From positions 1 through 38,919 of the forward strand of contig CAZUAT010000025.1 of assembly GCA_964618415.1 (NCBI GenBank): 38,919 bases of DNA. Reading direction: 5' to 3'. This document shows, in pieces, positions 30,189 to 38,248 of the stretch. The DNA is from JACTMI01 sp964618415 (lineage in GTDB: Bacteria; Acidobacteriota; Thermoanaerobaculia; Multivoradales; JAGPDF01). Made by a program: the position numbers and the translations under genes. Numbering within the stretch: the stretch's first letter is position 1; every line of letters begins with the position of its first letter. The notes under the pieces were generated by a model, which saw only the letters and a list, made by a program, of their open reading frames with translations, ran no database searches and was not told where the DNA came from.

Positions 30189-32741
30189 CTACTTGCCGAT
30201 CCAGGTCGGGCGCAGCAGCGGGCGGTCGACGGTGGTGACGTGTCGCAGGTCGACCGTGGCGCGCAGGCCCCAGTCGTGGTCGCCTTCGGCGTCGTGCAGC
30301 GTCTGCGTGACCTCCCACTGGCGGTCGCCCGACTTGACGATCCGCGTCCACTCGTGGCGCCGCGCTTCGGGGCCGTCGAGCAGCGCCGTATGCTCGGCGA
30401 AGAACGGCGCCAGCGCCGCCTCGAACCGCGCCGCGTCCCACGGATCGTCCGCCTCGGACGCCACCCGCTCGGCCGCCTCCTCCCAGTCGCGCAGCGACAG
30501 CGCGTGCACGAGCAGATGCATCTCCGAGCGCAGCCGCGCCGCCAGCGCGCGCGGGCTCTCGATCAGCTCGCGCACCCAGATCTGCTCGACGATCTGCTCG
30601 CGCTCCTCCTTGCGGCGGGTCATCAACTCGGGGTGGAGCATGCTTTCCCACTCCTCGAGCAGCGACGAGTCGGTCAGCGCGATGGTCGTGCGCAGCAGCG
30701 CGATGGCGTCCCAGACCGCCTCGGACTTGGCGAAGTCGGGGACGTTCTGCTCGAGCGTCCGGTAGAGCTGTGAGAGGTAGCGCAGCAGCACACCTTCGCT
30801 GCGCTGCAGGTTGTAGAGGCGGATGTAGTCGTCGAAACCGGCAAACGTCTCGATCATCTCGCGGCCGATCGACTTCGGGCGGATCTCTTCGCCGCCCACC
30901 CACGGGTGCAGCCGGCAGAAGCCGTCGAAGTGGCCGGCCAGCCAGTCGGCGAGCGGCTTGGGGTGCGTGACCTGTTCGAGGCGCTCCATCCGCTCCTCGT
31001 AGCCGATCCCCTCCGCCTTCATCTCGGCGACCAGCCGGCCCTTCTCGCGGTCGGCCTGCTGGCGCAGGATGACCGCCGGATCTTCGAGCACCGACTCGAC
31101 GACCGTGAGCAGATCGCCGACGTAGGTCGGCGAGGTCGCCTCGAGCCGCGGCACCATCTCGACCAGGAACAGCGACAGGGCGTGGTGCAGCGAGAAATCG
31201 AACTGCAGGTCGCGCGAGACGACCACCCAGCGGTAGTCGCGCACCGTGTCCTTGCGCATCTCCAGGATGCCGGCCCGCCCGAGCGAGCGCACCAGCACCG
31301 CGGCGTGCGACAGGTGGCGCCGCTGCGCGCCCTCCTCCTCGTGACAGTTGGCGATCAGCTCGCGCAGCGACGCGAAGTTGCGCCGCGACGGATCGTCCAG
31401 GTCCTCGTCGCGCTGCAGCAGCTGCAACACCATGCCGTGCGTGATCCGGAACCGGGAGCGCAGCGTCTCGGGCGGTCGTTCGATCAGTCGCCGGAATGTC
31501 TCTTCACTCCACACCACCTCCCCCGGACGCGGCTTGAACGTGCCGCCCCCCTTCTTGCGCTTGCGCTCGGCGACGCGCTTCTCGATCACGTGGTCCGGCG
31601 CCTGCGCCACCACCAGGCCGCGGTCGTCGAACCCCTTGCGGCCGGCCCGCCCGGCGATCTGCTGGAAGTCGCGCACCGCCAGCAGGTGGACCTTCTGACC
31701 GTCGAACTTGGCGAGCTTGGTGAACAGCACGGTGCGGATCGGGATGTTCACCCCGACGCCCAGCGTGTCGGTGCCGCAGATCACCTTGAGCAGGCCCTGC
31801 TGGGAGAGCTGCTCGACCAGCAGGCGGTACTTCGGCAGCAGGCCGGCGTGGTGCAGGCCGACGCCGAAGGTGAGGTAGCGCCGGATCTCCTTGCCGTACG
31901 GCGTGTCGAAGCGGAACTCGCCGATCGCCTCGCGGATCGCCTCGCGCTCCTCGCGGCTGGTGAGCGACTGCGAGGTCAGCGCCTGCGCCAGCTCGGCGCA
32001 CTCGCGCTGCGTGAAGTTCACCACGTAGACCGGCGCCAGCCGACGGGCGAGCAACTGGTCGATCGTCTCGTGCAGCGGCGTCTCGCGCCACTCGTAGTCG
32101 AGCGGCACCGGGCGGCTGGCCGAGGTCACCAGCGAGACCGAGCGGCCGGTGCGCGTCTCGAGCCGCCGGGCGATGCCGGTCATGTCGCCCAGAGTGGCGG
32201 ACATCAGCAGGAACCGGGCCGCCGGCAGTTCGATCAGCGGGATCTGCCAGGCCCAGCCGCGCTCGGCATCGGAGTAGTAATGGAACTCGTCCATCACCAC
32301 CTCCGGCGCGTCGATCGTGGTGCCTCCGCGCAGCGCCATGTTCGCCAGCACCTCGGCGGTGCAGCAGAGCACCGGGGCCTGCGGGTTGATCGAGGCGTCG
32401 CCGGTCAGCATTCCCACCCGCTCGGCCCCCAGCTCGTCGCACAGGGAGAAGAACTTCTCCGAGGCGAGCGCTTTGATCGGACTGGTGTAGTACGAGGTCC
32501 GTCCCTCCGCCAGCGCCTTGAAGTGCAGCCCCAGGGCGACCAGCGACTTGCCCGAGCCGGTCGGCGTGTTGAGCACCACGTGGCGACCCGACCAGATCTC
32601 GAGCAGCGCCTCCTCCTGGGCCGGATAGAGCTCGTAGCCCGCCCCGGCGCACCAGTCGAGGAAGCGGGTGAACAGCTCGTCGGGGGCCACCGCGGTCGCG
32701 GGGACGAAGCTCGACAGCGGTGCATGGCGCAGCTCGGACAT
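30189..32741 (-). CDS. DEAD/DEAH-box Ski2-like helicase with DUF3516 C-terminal domain
   Basis: 850 residues. Helicase motifs occur in order: Q-like YPAQEEAL (about 39), Walker A TPTGSGKS with K65, SPIKALASEKF, DEFH (D151-H154, motif II), LLMSATLG (motif III, S181), GTDTLGVGVN (motif V) and QIAGRAGRKG (motif VI). This places it with Ski2-like RNA/DNA helicases, and the DUF3516 region (about 400-850) matches the family found in Actinobacteria and others. It unwinds or remodels RNA or DNA using ATP; the substrate is unknown. The ATG at 32741 follows GGGAGAG. The open frame continues much further upstream, antisense to the next operon, and that part is not coding. Confidence 0.93.
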   Translation of the reverse strand: MSELRHAPLSSFVPATAVAPDELFTRFLDWCAGAGYELYPAQEEALLEIWSGRHVVLNTPTGSGKSLVALGLHFKALAEGRTSYYTSPIKALASEKFFSLCDELGAERVGMLTGDASINPQAPVLCCTAEVLANMALRGGTTIDAPEVVMDEFHYYSDAERGWAWQIPLIELPAARFLLMSATLGDMTGIARRLETRTGRSVSLVTSASRPVPLDYEWRETPLHETIDQLLARRLAPVYVVNFTQRECAELAQALTSQSLTSREEREAIREAIGEFRFDTPYGKEIRRYLTFGVGLHHAGLLPKYRLLVEQLSQQGLLKVICGTDTLGVGVNIPIRTVLFTKLAKFDGQKVHLLAVRDFQQIAGRAGRKGFDDRGLVVAQAPDHVIEKRVAERKRKKGGGTFKPRPGEVVWSEETFRRLIERPPETLRSRFRITHGMVLQLLQRDEDLDDPSRRNFASLRELIANCHEEEGAQRRHLSHAAVLVRSLGRAGILEMRKDTVRDYRWVVVSRDLQFDFSLHHALSLFLVEMVPRLEATSPTYVGDLLTVVESVLEDPAVILRQQADREKGRLVAEMKAEGIGYEERMERLEQVTHPKPLADWLAGHFDGFCRLHPWVGGEEIRPKSIGREMIETFAGFDDYIRLYNLQRSEGVLLRYLSQLYRTLEQNVPDFAKSEAVWDAIALLRTTIALTDSSLLEEWESMLHPELMTRRKEEREQIVEQIWVRELIESPRALAARLRSEMHLLVHALSLRDWEEAAERVASEADDPWDAARFEAALAPFFAEHTALLDGPEARRHEWTRIVKSGDRQWEVTQTLHDAEGDHDWGLRATVDLRHVTTVDRPLLRPTWIGK

Positions 32742-32783
32742 CGGCGCATTCTCTCCCACGCGCCACGGACCGGGCAGCCCGCA

Positions 32784-32789
32784 TAGAAT
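32784..32789 (+). promoter_or_regulatory. Putative -10 hexamer TAGAAT for the exported-protein/GcvT/FAD operon
   Basis: TAGAAT ends nine bases before the ATG at 32799, with no Shine-Dalgarno. A near-leaderless mRNA for the whole downstream operon is predicted. Confidence 0.45.
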
Positions 32790-32798
32790 GGCCCCCTC

Positions 32799-33449
32799 AT
32801 GCATCCGCATCGACACCGTGCGCTCGCCGTTCTGCTGGCGTGCGCGGCGGCGCTGCCCCTGCCCGTCGCGGCGCTCGAGATCCGGCTCGCGAGCCCTGCG
32901 GCGCCGGCCGCGAGCGCCAGCGCACTCGACACGACCGCGCACCAGACCGTGAGATTGCTGATCGAGCCGTTCGCCGAGCGCCGCGCTGGCGATCCGGCGA
33001 CCCTCGGCCAGCTCGAGCGCGACGGCAAGCCGCCCGAACCGGTCACGACCTCCGACGAGGTCGCGGCCTGGGTGACCGACCGAGTCTTTGCCACCCTCGA
33101 GGCGGCCGGCCTGCCCGCCGTCGACGCGCGGCAGCTCGCCCGCTGGGGGGCAAAGATCGTCGACCCGGAGCGGCCGGTGCTCGCCGTGCGCGGCGAACTG
33201 CTGGAGCTGTCGGTCGTCGAAACGCGCACGCTCGACGCCGCCGTCCGCCTCGGCGTCACCATCGAGGGCGCCGACGGCAAGCGGCTGTGGACCGGCTCGG
33301 CGACCGGCCACGCCGGCCGCAGCGCGCGGTCGTACAAGCCCGAGGAGCACGCTCTCACCCTCTCCGACGCGCTCGACGAGGCGATCGGCCAGCTGCTGCG
33401 GTCGACGAGCTTCGTCGACGCGCTGCGCGGCGCCGCGCCGACGCCCTGA
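32799..33449 (+). CDS. Exported protein of unknown function
   Basis: 216 residues. A hydrophobic N-terminal stretch (about 8-24) ending PVAA suggests a signal peptide. LLAC at 12-15 could be read as a lipobox, but the hydrophobic run continues after the Cys, so plain secretion is preferred. The mature part is a mixed alpha/beta domain with TVRLLIEPFAERR, VLAVRGELLELSVVETRTLDAAVRL and GKRLWTGSATGHAGRS. This pattern of strands is reminiscent of YajG-like or other outer-membrane-associated lipoproteins, but I do not recognise the family. It is the first gene of the operon, 19 bases before the GcvT-like gene. Confidence 0.78.
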   Translation: MHPHRHRALAVLLACAAALPLPVAALEIRLASPAAPAASASALDTTAHQTVRLLIEPFAERRAGDPATLGQLERDGKPPEPVTTSDEVAAWVTDRVFATLEAAGLPAVDARQLARWGAKIVDPERPVLAVRGELLELSVVETRTLDAAVRLGVTIEGADGKRLWTGSATGHAGRSARSYKPEEHALTLSDALDEAIGQLLRSTSFVDALRGAAPTP

Positions 33450-33468
33450 GGCACGCACCCGAGTCGCC

Positions 33469-34659
33469 ATGCCGACCCCGTCGCCCTTCCATGCGCGCAC
33501 GCTGCCGCTCTGCCGCAGCTGGAAGTTCAAGGACTGGGCGGGGGTGGTGGCGGTCTGCAGTTACGACACCAGCCACGAGCGCGAGTACTTCGCGTTCCGC
33601 GAGACGACCGGCCTGCTCGACGTCTCGCCGCTCTACAAGTACGACCTGCGCGGGCGCGATGCGGCCGCCGTGCTGTCGCGGATGACCACGCGCGACATCG
33701 GCCGCCTGGCTCCCGGCCGGGTGGCGTACGCCTGCTGGTGCGACGACGCCGGCAAGCTGGTCGACGACGGCACGGTGGCGCGCCTGGAGGATCAGCACTA
33801 CCGCCTCACCGCCGCCGAACCGACCCTCGCCCGGCTGCTCGCCTGCGCAGCCGGCTTCGCGGTCGAGATCGAGGACACGACCGCCCGGCTCGCCGCGCTC
33901 GCCGTGCAGGGGCCGACCTCGCGCAGCGTCCTCGCCGCGGCGAGCGACGCCGACCTGGACGGCCTGCGCTACTTCGGCGTCACCCGGAGCCGCATCGCCG
34001 GGCTCGACGTCTGGATCTCGCGCACCGGCTACACCGGCGATCTCGGCTACGAGGTCTGGGTGGAGCGCGACGGGGCGCCGCAGCTGTGGGACGCCGTCCT
34101 CGCCGCCGGGCGTCCGTTCGGTGCCGAGCCGGCGGGCCTCGACGCCCTCGACATGGTGCGCATCGAGGCCGGCTTCGTGCTGCTCGGCGTCGACTACCAG
34201 AGCGCTCCGCGCACGGTGCTCGAGTCGCGCCAGTCGACGCCGTTCGAGGTCGGGCTCGGGCGGCTGGTCGAGCTCGACCGCGGTCCGTTCGTCGGGCGGG
34301 CGGCCCTCGCCGCCGAACGGCAACGCGGTCCCGCCTGGCAGCTGGTCGGCCTCGAGGTCGGCTGGGACGAGCTCGAGGCGCTCTACGACGCCTACGGCCT
34401 GCCCCCTTCGCTGCCGGCGCACGCCAGTCGCGATCCGCTGCCCGTCTGGTCGGAGGGGCGCCAGGTCGGCCAGGCGACCAGCCACACCTGGTCGCCGCTG
34501 CTCAAGAAGTCGATCGCGCTGGCCTCCGTGCGCAGCCCGTTCGCTGCGCCCGGCACGCGGCTCGAGCTCGAGCACACGGTCGAGTTCGAACGCCGGCGGG
34601 TCGGCGCCACGGTCGTGCCGCTGCCGTTCTTCGATCCGCCGCGGAGGCGCCGGCCGTGA
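33469..34659 (+). CDS. GcvT-like aminomethyltransferase family protein
   Basis: 396 residues, slightly longer than glycine-cleavage T-protein. The folate-binding fold is seen as LLDVSPLYKYDLRGRDA, a conserved Asp in CDDAGKLVDDG (D99/D100, the position of the catalytic Asp in T-protein), ALAVQGPTSR and RTGYTGDLGYEVWV. Family members move one-carbon groups between amines and tetrahydrofolate, often next to flavin-dependent demethylases. Here no GcvH or GcvP is nearby; two FAD oxidoreductases follow immediately, with a GTGA four-base overlap to the first. The inferred role is taking up a formaldehyde-level carbon released by those enzymes; the substrate is unknown. Confidence 0.88.
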   Translation: MPTPSPFHARTLPLCRSWKFKDWAGVVAVCSYDTSHEREYFAFRETTGLLDVSPLYKYDLRGRDAAAVLSRMTTRDIGRLAPGRVAYACWCDDAGKLVDDGTVARLEDQHYRLTAAEPTLARLLACAAGFAVEIEDTTARLAALAVQGPTSRSVLAAASDADLDGLRYFGVTRSRIAGLDVWISRTGYTGDLGYEVWVERDGAPQLWDAVLAAGRPFGAEPAGLDALDMVRIEAGFVLLGVDYQSAPRTVLESRQSTPFEVGLGRLVELDRGPFVGRAALAAERQRGPAWQLVGLEVGWDELEALYDAYGLPPSLPAHASRDPLPVWSEGRQVGQATSHTWSPLLKKSIALASVRSPFAAPGTRLELEHTVEFERRRVGATVVPLPFFDPPRRRRP

Positions 34660-36248
34660 CCGCGCAGCGCTACGACGCGGTTGTCGTCGGCGCCGGCCAC
34701 AACGGCCTGGTCTGCGCCGCCTACCTGGCGCGGGCCGGGCGGCGCGTGCTGGTCGTCGAGCGGCGTCACAAGATCGGCGGCGCCACCACCACCGAGGAGA
34801 TCTACCCCGGCTTCCGCTACTCGTGCTGCTCGTACGTGGTCAGCCTGCTGCGCCCGTGGATCATCCGTGACCTCGACCTGCCCCGCTTCGGCTACGAGAT
34901 CCTGCCGCTCGACACCACCTTCACGCCGTTCCCCGACGGCCGCTACCTGCTGCGCGACGGCGATCCGGAGCGGACGCGCCGGGCGATCGCCGCCTTCTCG
35001 CCGCGCGACGCCGAGGTCTACCGCCGCTTCGGGCAGGAGATGGCCGAACTCGGCCGCCTGGTGCGCCCGCTCATCGACGGGCCGGCGCCCGACCCGACCT
35101 CGCGCCGGCCGGCCGAGCTGCTGCGCCTCGGCCGCCTGGGCCGCGAGCTGGCCGCCCACGGTCCGGAGCGCCTGCTGGCCAACTTCAAGATGCTCACCGC
35201 CAGCGCGGTCGACTTCCTCTCCGAGTGGTTCGAGTGCGAGCAGCTGATCGCCCCGATGTCGGTCTCGGGCATCATCGGCACCTTCCTCGGCGTGCGCTCA
35301 CCCGGCACGGCGTACGTGCTGCTGCATCACTACATGGGCGAGATCGACGGCTCGTACCGCGCCTGGGGACTGCCCAAGGGCGGTACCGGAGCCATCGCGG
35401 ACGCCATTGCCGCGTCGGCGCGCGCGGCCGGGGCCGAGATCCGCACCGAGGCGCCGGTCGAACGGATCCTCATGCGGCGCGGCAAGGCGTGCGGCGTGGT
35501 GCTCGAAGGGGGCGAAGAGATCGCCGCGCGCGTCGTCGTCTCCGGCGTCGATCCGCACCGGACCTTCCTCGGCCTGGTCGGCGAGGGCGAGCTCGATCCG
35601 GAGTTCGTGCGCCAGATCCGCCGCTTCAAGCTGCGCGGCTCGTCGGGCAAGGTCAACCTGGCGCTCGATTCGCTGCCCGAGTTCCGCTGCCTGCCGGGAG
35701 TCGGTCCGCACCTGCGCGGCGACATCACCATCGCGCCGTCGATCGACTACCTCGAGCGCGCCTACGACGACGCCAAGTACGGCGAGTTCTCGCGCCGCCC
35801 GTTCATGGACATCGTGATCCCGTCGCTCACCGATCCGACGGTCGCCCCGCCGGGCCAGCACACGATGTCGATCTTCGTGCAGTACGCGCCGTACAACCTC
35901 AAGTCCGGCGCCGCCGACTGGCCGAATCAGCGCGAGGCGTTCGGCGACTCGGTGATCGGCACGCTCGCCGAGTACATGCCCGACCTGCCGTCGCGCATCC
36001 TCCACCGCCAGGTGCTCACGCCCTGGGACCTGGAGCAGATCTACGGCCTGACCGAGGGCAACATCTTCCACGGCGAACTGTCGCTCGAGCAGCTCGCCTT
36101 CCTGCGCCCGGCCGCCGGCTGGAGCCGCTACCGGACGCCGGTCGACAATCTCTGGATGTGCGCCTCGGGCACCCACCCGGGCGGCGGCATCATGGGCGCC
36201 CCGGGCGCGCTGTGTGCCCGCACGCTGCTGACCGGCCGGAAGGTCTGA
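34656..36248 (+). CDS. NAD(P)/FAD-dependent oxidoreductase, PYROXD2 / carotenoid-desaturase-like (first of pair)
   Basis: 530 residues. The N-terminal dinucleotide-binding site is VVVGAGHNGLVCAAYLARAG with E35 at the strand end, then IGGATTTEE. The C-terminal FAD motif is CASGTHPGGGIMGAPGALCAR. The whole length and these motifs match PYROXD2-like proteins and relatives of phytoene desaturases. The protein has no signal peptide. The start is GTG at 34656, overlapping the GcvT-like stop by four bases, with GGAGG ten bases upstream. Substrate unknown; the pairing with GcvT suggests an amine or C1-bearing substrate rather than a carotenoid, since no other carotenoid gene is present. Confidence 0.9.
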   Translation: MTAQRYDAVVVGAGHNGLVCAAYLARAGRRVLVVERRHKIGGATTTEEIYPGFRYSCCSYVVSLLRPWIIRDLDLPRFGYEILPLDTTFTPFPDGRYLLRDGDPERTRRAIAAFSPRDAEVYRRFGQEMAELGRLVRPLIDGPAPDPTSRRPAELLRLGRLGRELAAHGPERLLANFKMLTASAVDFLSEWFECEQLIAPMSVSGIIGTFLGVRSPGTAYVLLHHYMGEIDGSYRAWGLPKGGTGAIADAIAASARAAGAEIRTEAPVERILMRRGKACGVVLEGGEEIAARVVVSGVDPHRTFLGLVGEGELDPEFVRQIRRFKLRGSSGKVNLALDSLPEFRCLPGVGPHLRGDITIAPSIDYLERAYDDAKYGEFSRRPFMDIVIPSLTDPTVAPPGQHTMSIFVQYAPYNLKSGAADWPNQREAFGDSVIGTLAEYMPDLPSRILHRQVLTPWDLEQIYGLTEGNIFHGELSLEQLAFLRPAAGWSRYRTPVDNLWMCASGTHPGGGIMGAPGALCARTLLTGRKV

Positions 36249-36250
36249 CG

Positions 36251-37825
36251 ATGGCGGCGAGCGAGACGACGCGCTGGGACGCGGTGGTGATCGGCGGCGG
36301 CCCCAACGGCCTCGCCGCGGCAGCCCGGATGGCGAGCGCCGGTCAGCGCGTCGTTCTGCTCGAGGCGCGCCCGCTGCTCGGCGGCCTGGCGGCGCCGATC
36401 GAGTTCCACCCGGGCTGCGTCGCGCCGGGCCTGCTGCCCGACGACGGCCTGGTCTCCGACTTCGCGGTCGCCGCGCTCGGCCTCGCCCGCCACGGCCTCG
36501 CCTTCCGGCCGGCACCGCCGGTCCGCCTCGCCGGCGGAGACAGCCCGCCGATCCGGCTCGGGCCCGACACGGCGAGCACGGTGCGGGCCGTCGCGGCCCA
36601 CTCCTCGCGCGATGCCGCCGCCTGGCCGGCCTATCGCAGCTTCCTCGACCGCCTGCGCGGCTGGCGACGGGCGATCTATCGCCGGCCCCCGCCCTCGCTC
36701 GCGCCGGCGACGCTCGGCGAGCGGGGCGAAGCGCTGCTCTTCGGCCTCGCCATGCTGCGGCTGGGACGCCGCGACGCGGTGGAGCTCGCCCGCGCCGCGC
36801 CGATGTGCGTCGCCGACCTGCTGCTCGAGCGGTTCGAGACGCCGGGGCTGGTCGAGGGGCTGGCGGCCCCGGCGGTGCTCGGCACCTGGGCCGGCCCCTG
36901 GTCGGCCGGCACGGCGACCAATCTGCTGCTGGCCGAGACGGCCTGGCCGCGCCGCCTGGTCGGCGGCGCGCCGGCGCTCGTCCGCTCGCTCACCGCAGCG
37001 GCGCGCGCGGCCGGTGCCGAGCTGCGCTGCGAGGCCGAGGTCGCCCGCATCCTCGTCGACGGCGATCGGGTGGCGGCGGTCGAGCTGGCCGATGGCGAGC
37101 GCCTCGCGACACGCTGCGTCGTGGCGACCTGCGACCCGAAGCGGGCGATGCTCGAGCTGCTCGAGCCGGGCGCGCTGCCGCTCGCTGCGCAGGACGAGTT
37201 CCGTCGCATCCGGGCCCGCGGCACCGCGGCGATCGTCCTGCTGGCGGTGGAGTCGACCGCCGCCACGGCGCTGTTCGAAGCAGGTGGCGGTGAGGTGCCG
37301 GAGATCCGGCTCGGCAACGGCCACGTCGATCGCCTCGAGCAGGCGTTCGACGCCGTCAAGTACCGCCAGCTGTCGCCGTCGCTCCAGCTCGACGTCCGCC
37401 GAGCCGACCGCGATCCATCCATGCTCGAGGGCCTCGAGATCGTGTCGGTGCTCGCCGGCTGGACGCCGCACGATCTCGCCGGCGGCTGGGATGCGGCGCG
37501 GCGCGACGAGCTCGGCGACCGCGTGCTCGCCCGCCTCGACGCGCTCGCCCCGGGCTTTGCGGCCGCCGTCGTCGCCCGCCGCGTGATCGAACCGGCGAGC
37601 CTGGAGCGCGACTGGCGGCTCACCGGCGGCGCGCTGCACCACGTCGAGCCGGCGCTCGACCAGCTGTTCGTGATGCGGCCGACGCCGACCAGCGCCCGTT
37701 ACCAGACAGCCATCGGCGGTCTCGTGCTGGCCGGCAGCGGCTGCCATGCCGGCGGCGGGCTGACCTGCGACGCCGGCCTGTTGGGGGCGGCGGCCGCCCT
37801 GCGCGCGCTGCGGAGAACCCGATGA
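36251..37825 (+). CDS. NAD(P)/FAD-dependent oxidoreductase, PYROXD2-like (second of pair)
   Basis: 524 residues, a diverged relative of the preceding gene. The dinucleotide fold is VVIGGGPNGLAAAARMA (G15-G17, G20), E38 ends the second strand, and the C-terminal motif is LAGSGCHAGGGLTCDAG. The body is more Ala/Arg-rich and shows less of the family's usual conserved blocks than its partner, so one may be a non-equivalent subunit. Only two bases separate it from the first oxidoreductase, and its TGA overlaps the ATG of the small membrane protein (ATGA). The two probably act together, perhaps as a heteromer. Confidence 0.88.
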   Translation: MAASETTRWDAVVIGGGPNGLAAAARMASAGQRVVLLEARPLLGGLAAPIEFHPGCVAPGLLPDDGLVSDFAVAALGLARHGLAFRPAPPVRLAGGDSPPIRLGPDTASTVRAVAAHSSRDAAAWPAYRSFLDRLRGWRRAIYRRPPPSLAPATLGERGEALLFGLAMLRLGRRDAVELARAAPMCVADLLLERFETPGLVEGLAAPAVLGTWAGPWSAGTATNLLLAETAWPRRLVGGAPALVRSLTAAARAAGAELRCEAEVARILVDGDRVAAVELADGERLATRCVVATCDPKRAMLELLEPGALPLAAQDEFRRIRARGTAAIVLLAVESTAATALFEAGGGEVPEIRLGNGHVDRLEQAFDAVKYRQLSPSLQLDVRRADRDPSMLEGLEIVSVLAGWTPHDLAGGWDAARRDELGDRVLARLDALAPGFAAAVVARRVIEPASLERDWRLTGGALHHVEPALDQLFVMRPTPTSARYQTAIGGLVLAGSGCHAGGGLTCDAGLLGAAAALRALRRTR

Positions 37826-38235
37826 CGAGCGGCGGGCCGCGTGACGAGCTGCAGTTCCTGTCGATCTTTCACTGGGCGATGGCGTTCCTGACCGTGATGG
37901 CAGCTCTGGCGCCGCTCACCTGGCTGGTCGTCGATCGCGAGATGCGCCCGGCCGATCCGGAGCTGATCCGCACCGCCGGCGCCGCGGCCACCGACACGAC
38001 GCTGCTCGTCGCCGCCGGCGCTCTGCTCGCGATCGGCATCGCGATCGCCGTCGTGGTGGCCCGGGGCGCCGTCCACCTGGCGCGCGCCGAGCGCTGGCGC
38101 AGCTGCGTGATCGCCTCGAGCGTGCTCTGCCTGTTCTTCCCGCTGGGCACCCTGCTCGGCGGCTGGACGCTCGGCCGCCTGTTCGATCCGCAGGTGCGGG
38201 CGACGTTCGTCGAGCGGCGTCAGCCCGCCGGCTGA
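37822..38235 (+). CDS. Small membrane protein, last gene of the GcvT/FAD operon
   Basis: 137 residues with about three hydrophobic segments (roughly 16-36, 57-80 and 94-116). There is an Arg-containing loop before the last helix. No family is recognised. The four-base overlap with the second oxidoreductase makes it a likely membrane anchor or redox-chain contact for that pair, which is an inference from position only. Confidence 0.8.
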   Translation: MTSGGPRDELQFLSIFHWAMAFLTVMAALAPLTWLVVDREMRPADPELIRTAGAAATDTTLLVAAGALLAIGIAIAVVVARGAVHLARAERWRSCVIASSVLCLFFPLGTLLGGWTLGRLFDPQVRATFVERRQPAG

Positions 38236-38248
38236 GCGTCGCGCCCGG

